A stretch of DNA of 64,000 nucleotides from Cavenderia fasciculata (taxonomy: Eukaryota; Evosea; Eumycetozoa; Acytosteliales; Cavenderiaceae). Location of the stretch: the NCBI RefSeq assembly GCF_000203815.1, contig NW_004457734.1, positions 255,233 to 319,232 of the forward strand, given 5' to 3'. Shown here piece after piece: positions 43,584-52,673 of this stretch. The stretch's first letter is position 1. Each line of letters opens with the position of its first letter. The position numbers were made by a program, and so were the translations under genes. The notes under the pieces are model-generated. The model had not been told where the DNA came from. It did not search any database and saw nothing but the letters and a program-made list of their open reading frames with translations.

Positions 43584-44302
43584 ATGGGAGGACACAAGAA
43601 TATAGAAGTTACAATTGAAGCATTCAAAAAGATTCATTCACATTCATTCAAATATTTAGAGTCTGCAGTCAATGGTATACTATTGGGTACAGTGCAAAAG
43701 GATTCATCGATCATTGTCAATGATATAATCCCTCTCTTTCACAATGGAACTTTATTACCAATGTTTGAAGTTGCAATGATACAGGTATGATATTAATCAT
43801 TATCATTGTGGTGATCAAGCTTCAAGTCTAATCTAATCCTCTTATCAAAACAGATAGAAGAATATTGTAAAGTAAATCAAATAGATATGGTTGGATACTA
43901 TCACATTACAGATAACTTATCAGAAAAGGAGGTTGATCCAATGGCAAAGAAGATATTAGAAAAGTTATCAAACGAATTACATACTTTTTGTTTTATTACT
44001 GTATGTACAAACAACAAAGACATGATATGATTATCATATTAGTCAAGACTAACAAAACAACGATGATCATTATATAGATTGTTGAATTGGATAATGATAA
44101 TCAAAGTGGATTGATTTCACTTTCAAGCAATGGAAATAGTTTAGCAAAACAACAAGATGTTAAAGTAGTTGGTCAACCATCATTCGATACACTCAAACAA
44201 ACATTAAAACAAATACTCACCGAACACAAAGAAACAAAATTAAATGATTTTGAAGATTACCTTTCAAATCCAACTTTAGATTGGTTAAATAAACCATTAT
44301 AA
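43584..44302 (+). CDS. emc8: ER membrane complex subunit 8/9
   Basis: Exons are 43584-43784, 43854-44000 and 44078-44302, all phase 0, 190 residues. EMC inserts tail-anchored and some multi-pass proteins into the ER; subunit 8/9 is a cytosolic component with an MPN-like fold. The pattern is the family's: IEAFKKIHSHSFKYLESAVN, GILLGTV, DIIPLFHNGTLLPMFEVAMI, QIDMVGYYHITDNLSEKEVD and near the end LNDFEDYLSNPTLDWLNK. The length is close to the usual ~200 residues. As in the family, the JAMM metal-binding His-x-His motif of active MPN+ proteases is absent. Only one EMC8/9 gene is in the window. It is convergent with the M28-like gene. Confidence 0.93.
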
Positions 44303-44435
44303 AGATTAGATTAGATAGATAGAAAGAATAGATAGAATAGAAAGAATAGATATATTCAAAAATGACAATGGAGATTGATTAATTGGAAAATAATAATATT
44401 ATTATTATTAATTATTAATTATTAATTATTATTAA

Positions 44436-46759
44436 TTATTTAATTAAATCAGGTTTATGTAGTTTTGTAGTAGTTGTAGTTGTAGTTGTAGTAGTAATTG
44501 GGTTCAAATGTAGAGGATTATTATTGTTGAATTGTATAGCATGAATATCGAAACTGTAATAGATTGGTAATAAAACATGTACCAAATAAAATAATATCAT
44601 AAATATATTATTAATTGTAAATGTTTCTCCAACATAAATCATAATTCCTAAATCTTGATACTAAAATAAATAAAATAAATAAATATTAATATTATAGTTT
44701 TAGTCTAGGTCAATCTGAATTGAATATACAAACCAAAATAAATAAAGATATTAATGATGATATAATTGAAATAAAAATATTGGTATAATGTTTTGGTTGA
44801 TTGATTAATAACATTGCAGGGAATACAACTACCAACATTAAAAAAGAAAATACAATATCACTTGTTGATACAATCGTATAAAATACAAGATGGAAAAAAT
44901 AAATTCTATAACCTGGAAATGATGATTCCCTTTTTGTTTGATGTATACTAGTATAATATAATTTCCTATATTGTTTAAATTGTTTTTTATATCTTAAAAT
45001 TAAATAAATAAATAAGTAAATAAATTAGAAAATAATTAATATTTAATATGATTACTTACAAAACAAGTAAAAATACAAAATTAAAACCCAATAATTGAAA
45101 AGATGTAGCAGAGGTTGTGTGAATGGCCAAGTATTGGTTATAGGATGGGAATATTGTTTTGATGAATGACAGTAGGTAAAAAGACAATACGGATGATATC
45201 CAAGGATGGGTAGAATCAATAGACGACGATGATGATGGAGATGATTTATATTGATTGGCCAATGGAATGACTTGGTACTTGGGGATAGACGATGAAAGGA
45301 TGAATTGAATGAGAAAGTTGATAGTATCCATGAGTACAAACGGATTGATACTATCAACATGTTCAAAATCCAATGTATTGGTGTATCTACCTAGTTGGTC
45401 ATACTCGCTTTGAAAGATATTGGCATCACAAAGCAACATGCTGTCAACACCACACCAAGAGAATGGTCCAGAGTCGGTGAGTAGTGGTACCTGTGTGATA
45501 TGGTATCGATGTGCTTGGTATAGTACCGACCAAAGATAACTATCTGAACAAATACCATGTCCAAACCTAGAGAATGGACGTATCTTGGTTGGGGAGACAT
45601 CACGATTGAGACGATGTGAAATGGATAACCCCAAATCAATCATCCATGCAGGTGTCCATTGAACAAACAGTTCGTTACGATACGGATAGGTTTGAATGGT
45701 AGTTGGACCAATACCAATAGCACCCAAATTGATTTGAAATGAGAATCGGTCAGGTGTCACATTAAAATGTTTCACAAAACTCTTACTTCCCAATGATCCT
45801 GATCCATGTCCGTGACCAGCCTTTTCATGATCGAAAAAGATAAACATGATTGGTGGATGGTATAGAACCGATTGATCAATTGGTATTGTATGTTGTTGAT
45901 CTTCAAGTAAACTATGTTCTTTGGCCATTCTAACCAAATCTTCAAATGTTTCTAATTGTTGTGTTGGTTGATCAAGTTCATCATTTTTAGATGATTGACT
46001 ATCATCCCTCTTCTTCATCTTCATCTTCTTCTTTGCCACTTTAATTTGTTCCAAAGTATCCAATTCTAATCGTTTGAGGTATCGGTCGACAGTGACGATT
46101 GTTTCCAACATGGTGGCTACACTTGCAAGTGAATGATGTGATCCTCTAGTCTTGTTGGGTGCACCCCAATCAGCAGTATCATAACTACAACTAATGACTC
46201 TAATTCTATCATCTATTGCTTTATCCAGTGGTGCAGGATACGATGAATTCAACCATACAATGATATTAATACCACTCCAAGTAGTCGTAGTAATATTCCT
46301 TCCCCTTGCCTCTTTTTCACTCCACTCGAATCGATTCCATTCAATACTCTTCCCATCCACACCAGAATGACCAATAATATAATCACGAATATATTCTCTT
46401 GCCAAACTTTTACTCTCTTCATATACAACTTTTGAATTACCAATCTCTATCAATTCTTTTATATGTCTTATTATTTGATATGATGATGATGATGGTGATG
46501 ATGAAGGTGAAGGTGAAGAGGAATTCTTATCATCATTATTATTATTATTATTATCTCTCTTTGAATCTTTATCTTCTTTAACATCAACAGTTAATTGAAA
46601 TGGGCTGACTTGTTGTATATGTTCATTATTATTGTTATTACTATTGTAGAATACATATCTATTTATATTAATATTATTATTTCTAGTTTCAAATACTATC
46701 GATAGTACAAGTACACCAATAGCAACTGTTATAAAAGTTGAAGTGCACAGTGAAAGCAT
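44436..46759 (-). CDS. M28-like membrane protein (ERMP1/GPAA1-like layout), probable pseudo-peptidase
   Basis: Exons are 46759-45060, 44992-44734 and 44660-44436, about 727 residues. The layout is a short N-terminal signal-anchor (TFITVAIGVLVLSIVF), a large lumenal domain and C-terminal membrane helices (VFYTIVSTSDIVFSFLMLVV, IFISIISSLISLFIL, IFMILFYLVHVLLPIYY). The lumenal domain aligns by eye with peptidase M28: ISCSYDTADWGAPNKTRG stands where active enzymes have HYD...GA.D, MFIFFDHEKAGHGHGSGSLG where they have EE and GS, and YTNTLDFEHVDS where the last His-x-x-D block lies. Most zinc ligands are replaced, so peptidase activity is doubtful. Family knowledge offers ERMP1 (ER metallopeptidase) and GPAA1 (GPI transamidase subunit, also catalytically dead) as models. 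The intron 2 donor is GTTTGT, unusual. Confidence 0.65.
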
Positions 46760-46985
46760 AGTTCTTCAAAAAAAAAAATAAAAAAAAATAATAGAATAAA
46801 AAAAAATGATGAAGATCGTTTGTTCATCATCAAAAAGATGATTTATCCATTCATCAGCTAACCACACCCACACTTTATATCCAATCCAAATTTGGATACC
46901 ATTATTATTATTATTATTATTACATATGTATGTGTGTTTGTTTATTTTTCTCTAAAGTTAACTTAAGATTTTAGAGAGAGAGGAA

Positions 46986-48080
46986 TTAATTTTTGTTTTG
47001 GTTTAAGGCTAACCAATCTTGAGGTTTGAGATAGAAATCTGTTAATTCAAATTCTGGTGTATTTGGTTCTGGATGATAATTGTAACGCCATTTACAAACG
47101 GCTGGGAGTGACATAAAGATTGATTCTATGCGACCTTCTGATTGAATACCAAACTTGGTACCACGATCAAACAAGAGGTTAAACTCTACGTATCTTGATC
47201 GACGGTATAATTGGAAATCACGCATTGGTTCAGTGTAAGGGGTCTGGAGATTATCGACTAGGAATGGACGGTAGAGCTCTGTAAATGCCATACCAAGTTG
47301 ATAGATAAACTTCCAAATACGTTGTTTCTTTTCTTGTTCTGGCATGGCTTTGGCTTCGTCTGAAGTGGCGTCACCCAACTTTTTAGAGAGATGGTCGAAA
47401 AAGAGACCGCCTACACCACGTGTCTCTTCACGATGCTTGAGGTAAAAGTATTGGTCACATTCTTTCTTGCCGTGTTGGTAGGTTAGGTTGAGTGCAGGTG
47501 ATCCAAAGTCACGACACAATTGATCGAGTTTACGATGGTATTCTGTGACTTGAGAGAGACGGGGATAGACAGGAGTGACATCTACACCACCTCCAAACCA
47601 CCATACAGAGTCTCCAGCTTGAAAGTATCGTACGTTCATGTGGATCGTAGGTACGTTGGGATTGTAGGAATGCAGTACCAAGCTAACACCCGTTGCAACA
47701 AACCCGAGTGAAGGGTCGACATTAAACTGTGTGGCAGCTGCCGACGGCAAGTTGTTACCAGAGATGTAACTAAAGTTGACACCAGCCTTTTCCAATACAT
47801 CAGTCTTTCCAAGTTCAAACAACTTTGTACCTTCAGTTGTTGGTTGCAAATAAAACTCTTCTTTGTTACGACCTTCCCAAACACGAGTGATTCCTCCACC
47901 AGCACCTTTATGATAGTCCCATCGGTCCTCAAGTTCAGACTGACCAGTATTGTCTCTCAAGAATGACGTGATGTGATTCTGTATCTCTAGAAAGCCATTC
48001 TTGATAGTTTCAAGTGTTACATCTTGGTCGTTGTTGTTGTTGTTATCATTATTATTATTATTATTGTGTGTTGACGCCAT
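46986..48080 (-). CDS. cpox: Coproporphyrinogen III oxidase (oxygen-dependent)
   Basis: Intronless, 364 residues from the ATG at 48080; the frame is open a little upstream, but only non-ATG codons are available. The enzyme converts coproporphyrinogen III to protoporphyrinogen IX, the antepenultimate step of heme synthesis. Family signatures are complete: YHKGAGGGITRVWEG, PTIHMNVRYFQAG, WWFGGGVDVTPVYP, KKECDQYFYLKHREETRGVG, SRYVEFNLLFDRGTKFGI and MSLPAVCKWRYNY. After the start there is a short Asn run, and no clear mitochondrial presequence or signal is seen, so the location is undecided. It is head-to-head with ferrochelatase, which catalyses the last step of the same pathway. Confidence 0.96.
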   Translation of the reverse strand: MASTHNNNNNNDNNNNNDQDVTLETIKNGFLEIQNHITSFLRDNTGQSELEDRWDYHKGAGGGITRVWEGRNKEEFYLQPTTEGTKLFELGKTDVLEKAGVNFSYISGNNLPSAAATQFNVDPSLGFVATGVSLVLHSYNPNVPTIHMNVRYFQAGDSVWWFGGGVDVTPVYPRLSQVTEYHRKLDQLCRDFGSPALNLTYQHGKKECDQYFYLKHREETRGVGGLFFDHLSKKLGDATSDEAKAMPEQEKKQRIWKFIYQLGMAFTELYRPFLVDNLQTPYTEPMRDFQLYRRSRYVEFNLLFDRGTKFGIQSEGRIESIFMSLPAVCKWRYNYHPEPNTPEFELTDFYLKPQDWLALNQNKN

Positions 48081-48745
48081 CCTCTTTATTGTTGTTGTTG
48101 CTGTCTTCTCCAAGTCTGTCTCTCTAACTTTTTTTTAAAATTAATTTGTTTGTTCTAAAAATGAAGAAATAAATAAAAAATGAATGATATTTAATAATTC
48201 GCGATCAAGTGCTGATGATCACATACACACACTCCACACACGTACACAACATACACACACACAAATAGACAAACAGAGAAAGAGACACACTTTAATATAT
48301 AGAATGTCTGTGTGAGAGCAGAGTGTCAGTGCTAGAGTCATGATGCGGTGTCGCCATCGATTAATTTCATGATTAATGTCCCATTTGCCTTTTTCTGCGC
48401 GAATGATCTGATCTTTTTAAAAGCATGCCGACAAGACGACTATGCCATCATTATCTCTATACTTTAGTTTGTTGTTGCTATACATTAGTGTTAGTGTGTG
48501 CTGTTAGAGATCGATAGCAGTGCAGCGTAGTTTACAGTTGGCATTAAAGTCAAGGTCCTATCCGCATCCCACCCACCAACCCTCAACTTCAAGTTAAAAG
48601 ATAGATAGAGACATCATCATCAAATTAGAATTAGAATTAGAAAAGTAGTCAAGAGAGACATAGAGCAAGAGAGACAAAGAAACGTCGATATCTTGTTGTT
48701 TTAAAACAAGAAGAATAGAAATATATATATATATATATAAAAAGA
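48081..48745. promoter_or_regulatory. Shared divergent spacer of two heme-synthesis genes
   Basis: This 665-base spacer is the only DNA between the coproporphyrinogen oxidase and ferrochelatase starts. It contains CA repeats (about 48221-48262), a GA-rich stretch, a short mixed-composition section (48330-48440) and a TA run just before the ferrochelatase ATG. It must hold both promoters. No known heme- or iron-responsive motif is recognised. Confidence 0.6.
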
Positions 48746-50206
48746 ATGAACTCACTTTCAAATAGTATACTAAAGAACTATAACTTGTTCTTGTTGGCAG
48801 CACCCAAACAAACTAGAAATATAATATTGAATAATCTTCAACCATCATCCTCTTCTTTATCTTTTCATAATAATAATCAACTATATACATATTATTCTTC
48901 ATCTTTAACTTGTAATAATACAACTTCTACAACTATTCGTCAATATACCTCTTCAACTAAAAATCAAAACAATGATGAAAAGCAACCACTATCATCAACA
49001 ACACACAATGATATCATTCCATCAAAACCAAAGACAGCAATTGTAATGTTAAATTTAGGAGGACCACAAAATTTGGATGAAGTTGAACCATTCTTGACGA
49101 GATTGTTTAGTGATCGAGATATTATTAAATTGCCGTTTCAATCGATTGCTGGCAAGGTGATTGCTAAACGACGTACACCGGCTGTGAGAAAACTGTACGA
49201 AGCGATTGGAGGAGGTTCGCCGATTAAAAAATGGACGACTCTGCAAGGCCGTGCCATTGAAAAGATATTGGACGCGAGGTCGCCAGAGACGGCACCACAC
49301 AAGACCTACATTGGCTTTAGATATGCTGCGCCGTTGATCGACCGCGCATTGGAAGAGATGAAGAGTGATGGTGTGACACGTGCCATCGCATTCACACAAT
49401 ACCCACACTATAGTTGCACGACCACTGGGTCCAGTCTCAACAACCTCTGGAAAACACTCGAACAAAAGGGATTGGAGAGGCACTTTGAATGGTCAATCAT
49501 CGATCGTTGGCCATTACACGGAGGGTTTGTCAATGCCATCACGAGTAATTTGGAAAAGGCGATTGAAGCATTCAACACTCGTGCAAAGGAACTAGGTATG
49601 GCCGACGAGAAGCCTGTGATTGTGTTTAGTGCGCATTCGCTGCCCATGAAGACAGTCGAGCGCGGTGACCCGTACCCAGGCGAGATTCAGGCGACTGTGC
49701 AGGCTGTTATGGATCGTTTGGCCGTGAAAGAGGGTCGTCCCACCACATCAGACAAATACGCGTCCATCCTATGCTGGCAGAGCAAGGTTGGTCCACTACC
49801 ATGGCTCGTCCCAAAGACAGTCGACATTGTCACACAACTGGCCAAAGAAAACAAGAATTGTATCGTCGTGCCAGTCGCATTCACATCGGATCACATCGAG
49901 ACCCTGTCAGAGATTGACATTGAACTGCAACACAGTGCCAAAGAAAACGGTATGCGTCTCATGATCCGTAGCGAGTCACTCAACGACAACCCACTCATCA
50001 TCGACGCCATGGCCGACATTGTACATCAACATCTCGTCTCGAAACAATCCATTTCAAACCCAACCAAATATACCTTTAAATGTCCAGGTTGTATAGATCA
50101 ATCACATAAATATTGTAGGACTATTCGTAATCCAATTGGAGGAGGAGGACAGCAACCACAGCAACAACAACCACAACAACAACAAACCATTACCGAAAAT
50201 AAATAA
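48746..50206 (+). CDS. hemH: Ferrochelatase, probable [2Fe-2S] form
   Basis: Intronless, 486 residues. It inserts Fe2+ into protoporphyrin IX, the last step of heme synthesis. The first ~95 residues are Ser/Asn/Thr-rich with scattered Arg and Lys and few acidic residues, consistent with a mitochondrial presequence. The core starts at KTAIVMLNLGGP. Catalytic motifs are present: TQYPHYSCTTTGSSLNNLW, VFSAHSLPMKTVERGDPYP (active His near residue 296) and FTSDHIETLSEIDIE. Four cysteines match the cluster-binding set of animal ferrochelatases: one in YSCTTTG (about residue 224) and three in the C-terminal CPGCIDQSHKYC, though the last spacing is longer than in human. A Gln/Pro tail ends the protein. 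Base composition in the middle is richer in G+C than in neighbouring genes, as for a highly expressed gene. Confidence 0.96.
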   Translation: MNSLSNSILKNYNLFLLAAPKQTRNIILNNLQPSSSSLSFHNNNQLYTYYSSSLTCNNTTSTTIRQYTSSTKNQNNDEKQPLSSTTHNDIIPSKPKTAIVMLNLGGPQNLDEVEPFLTRLFSDRDIIKLPFQSIAGKVIAKRRTPAVRKLYEAIGGGSPIKKWTTLQGRAIEKILDARSPETAPHKTYIGFRYAAPLIDRALEEMKSDGVTRAIAFTQYPHYSCTTTGSSLNNLWKTLEQKGLERHFEWSIIDRWPLHGGFVNAITSNLEKAIEAFNTRAKELGMADEKPVIVFSAHSLPMKTVERGDPYPGEIQATVQAVMDRLAVKEGRPTTSDKYASILCWQSKVGPLPWLVPKTVDIVTQLAKENKNCIVVPVAFTSDHIETLSEIDIELQHSAKENGMRLMIRSESLNDNPLIIDAMADIVHQHLVSKQSISNPTKYTFKCPGCIDQSHKYCRTIRNPIGGGGQQPQQQQPQQQQTITENK

Positions 50207-51343
50207 TAATAATTTAATTAATTAATTAATAATTAAATCATTTTTACAATTATTTGCCCAAAAGTTAACACACACTATGAATATAGGACATATAAGTTAA
50301 CACTCACTCTCATTTCATTATTCATTTTTGATTCTCTATTATAACTATAATTAATATTTGTACCCGTTTGGGTACACTCACTCATTCACTCATTTCTCTA
50401 CTACCTATTAACATCCCCAACCAGTTGGAACATTTAAACATTTATAAATTATCTTTGCTATCAACTTTCCCCTCATTCCATCAACAGTTCTTCCATTTCA
50501 ACTCATTGTATCGCGCTCCAATGCTGATGTTGTCTCCAGGATAAAGTCATCACCAAAGTAAAGTCTCCAAATCCTACAACAATGACATTGGATCCAACTT
50601 TCAGTTACACTCCCCAAGAAGAGACCGAATCAAATAACACCCTTTCTCAAAGTGATAGATGCTATTTATCCAGAGTTTAAATCTCTGTATGTATTACCTT
50701 GTACAAATATCATTTTAATTCAATTCATTAATCAACAAAACAACTCTTTTTTATCAAACTATTTTTATTTAGGAATATATGGCATTGACCTGCCACCTCC
50801 TCATTCAAAAGATTGTGCAATTGTAGTTTCTTGTCGAAATCATCGATGGATTGGACTTTTCGTATTCTTTTGAATGAGTGTCTTGCTTTACCAGTGTAAG
50901 ACGATGCCTGTGGTCACTTCAAAGGAGTTGTCACAGATATTCTAGATTCTTTGATCGGTATTTTGTGACAACTACCAATGTATATAGCGTGATAGTATAT
51001 CAATATATAAAACTTATGTATTGATATACTATCACACTATATACTTACCCGCTCTTGGTTGACTGAGTCTCAAAAGGGTGGTAATTTTGCAGTTTACAAG
51101 TCTACATGGAGTTAGTTGGCGGTCTGGGTCATTTGGGAATCAATAAAACGATAAAGAGAAAGAGCAACAATAAACAATACAATAAAATATTAAAATGTGT
51201 AAATAGGTTATAATTGGCTTTTTGATGAAACTCTTTTTATTTGTTGTCTATAGACCATTGATCGTACATGTATTGAGTTACAACAACTAAATCATCCGTT
51301 TGTACATCGATTAACATTATTTTATATTTATATCTATATACAA
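50207..51343. other. Long spacer between ferrochelatase and the intronless ankyrin gene
   Basis: This spacer is AT-rich, with a TACCCGTTTGGGTA palindrome near 50360. A stretch at 50582-50875 has codon-like composition (TLDPTFSYTPQEETESNNTL; after an intron-like GTATGT...TTTAG gap, DLPPPHSKDCAIVVSCRNHR), but no continuous frame can be made with normal splicing. It may be a gene remnant. A strong foldback follows at 50980-51044. Confidence 0.35.
50980..51044. repeat. 26-bp inverted repeat with one mismatch, 13-base loop
   Basis: Bases 50980-51005 (start GTATATAGCGTGATAG) pair with 51019-51044 (end CTATCACACTATATAC) with a single mismatch (GCG against CAC). The loop is TATAAAACTTATG. The stem length and small loop resemble a small-RNA precursor or a foldback element. 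It lies in a non-coding spacer more than 700 bases from the nearest start or stop on the left. Confidence 0.85.
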
Positions 51344-52423
51344 TTATTTATTATTAATATGTTGGGGTTGTTGAGAGTTGGAGGGAGGAGTCTCTGGAAC
51401 CTTTGGTTGATCGAGGATTTGAAGCAATAATTTAAAAGATGGTGGTTGGATGGTTTGAGGTAGTTGTTTAATATTAATGTTGTGTCCTTCACTTCGATTG
51501 TGGTGTAGGAAGGATACCATCTCGTTTCGATTGACCAGTATTGCGTTACTGAGTGCTTTGACCGTTGCACCTTCAGTGCGGTTGAAATGAAGGAATCGGA
51601 CAACATCCAAATTTCCACACGCCGCAGCCGAATCCATAGCATTGGTTGTTGCACCTTCACTACGATTGAAATGAAGGAATTTAACGATATTTAAATGCCC
51701 GCTCGTAGCGGCTGCATCCATTGCAAGTTTCGTGCAAGTGAGGTTACGGTCATGAAACAACTTTACAATTTCAAAGTGACCTGAACCACATGCTTTTGTC
51801 ATTGCAGCGTTTGTGTAAGATTCCGGTCTGTGATCCAATAAAAATCGAACGACTTCTAAATGACCATTCATCAATGCCCCTACCATAGCCTCGGGGGAAC
51901 ACCCTTCACTACGATTAAAATGTAGGTATTTGACAATACTGAGTTTTCCGTATCTACTAGCATCGTCCATCGTACGTACATCACACCAAAAGTACATTTT
52001 AATTGATTCAAGTGAACTAAAGAATTGAACCATCTCTAAATTACCAGATACTACACATAGGTCGTGCATGAAGCGACTATTGATAGGACGGAATTGAAGC
52101 TTGTCTGGTAGTGCTGCCAAGAGACTTTTGACAGTCTCTACAGTAACGTGTTTACGTAGACAGTACTTGGTGATGACTGCGTTGGCGTCATGACGTACAA
52201 TCTCGTCCATCATCTTGGGTACATAGTGTTGAAGAAAGTCCCAATTAAAAGTATAGTTTTGAATCATTGCAACACCACCATTTGCAATGATATCCTTGCC
52301 TTGTACCCATCTAACATAATTTACATATTTTCGTTTATGATTATCAATAAATCTAAAGATTGATTGTTTAAGTACTAATGATCTAAATATAGAGAAAAAT
52401 AATATATCTTTCTTTTCCTCCAT
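51344..52423 (-). CDS. Intronless ankyrin-repeat protein, diverged relative of the array family
   Basis: 359 residues in one exon. The N-terminus DILFFSIFRSLVLKQSIFRF keeps the SIFR...IF core of the family module, and VQGKDIIANGGVAMIQNYTF corresponds to the GRDIIKLPRLEMI block. Ankyrin repeats follow from about residue 120 (KLSIVKYLHFNRSEGCSPEA, HLEVVRFLLDHRPESYTNAA, HLNIVKFLHFNRSEGATTNA). The micro-exon, the VETVKAKCT island and the family tail are missing, and the C-terminus is a Pro/Gln-rich stretch. The lack of introns suggests either a retrocopy with long divergence or an older branch of the family. The frame is intact, so it is likely functional. Confidence 0.82.
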   Translation of the reverse strand: MEEKKDILFFSIFRSLVLKQSIFRFIDNHKRKYVNYVRWVQGKDIIANGGVAMIQNYTFNWDFLQHYVPKMMDEIVRHDANAVITKYCLRKHVTVETVKSLLAALPDKLQFRPINSRFMHDLCVVSGNLEMVQFFSSLESIKMYFWCDVRTMDDASRYGKLSIVKYLHFNRSEGCSPEAMVGALMNGHLEVVRFLLDHRPESYTNAAMTKACGSGHFEIVKLFHDRNLTCTKLAMDAAATSGHLNIVKFLHFNRSEGATTNAMDSAAACGNLDVVRFLHFNRTEGATVKALSNAILVNRNEMVSFLHHNRSEGHNINIKQLPQTIQPPSFKLLLQILDQPKVPETPPSNSQQPQHINNK

Positions 52424-52673
52424 CCTATATATCTATCTATATCTATCTATATTATTATTCTATTTATGATTTGTACTATTTTTATATATATATCATTTCT
52501 TTTAACTGCATTGCATTGTGTAATAATAAACAACTCAACAGTGAGCGTATTGTTGTGTTTAGATACTTTTTGTATGAAAAATCAATTAAATTTAAATTTA
52601 TTCATTATCACAGCTCGGAATCTAACTGAGTTTCCCAAGAATGATCAATTACTTATTCTTCTCTATCATTTAT

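Noticed and set aside
48081-48113. Upstream TTG-started extension of coproporphyrinogen oxidase
   Set aside because: TTG is not a usual start in these organisms; the first ATG at 48080 leaves the whole domain intact.
50582-50875. Possible two-exon gene after ferrochelatase
   Set aside because: No splice choice gives a continuous frame; kept only as a possible remnant in the spacer entry.
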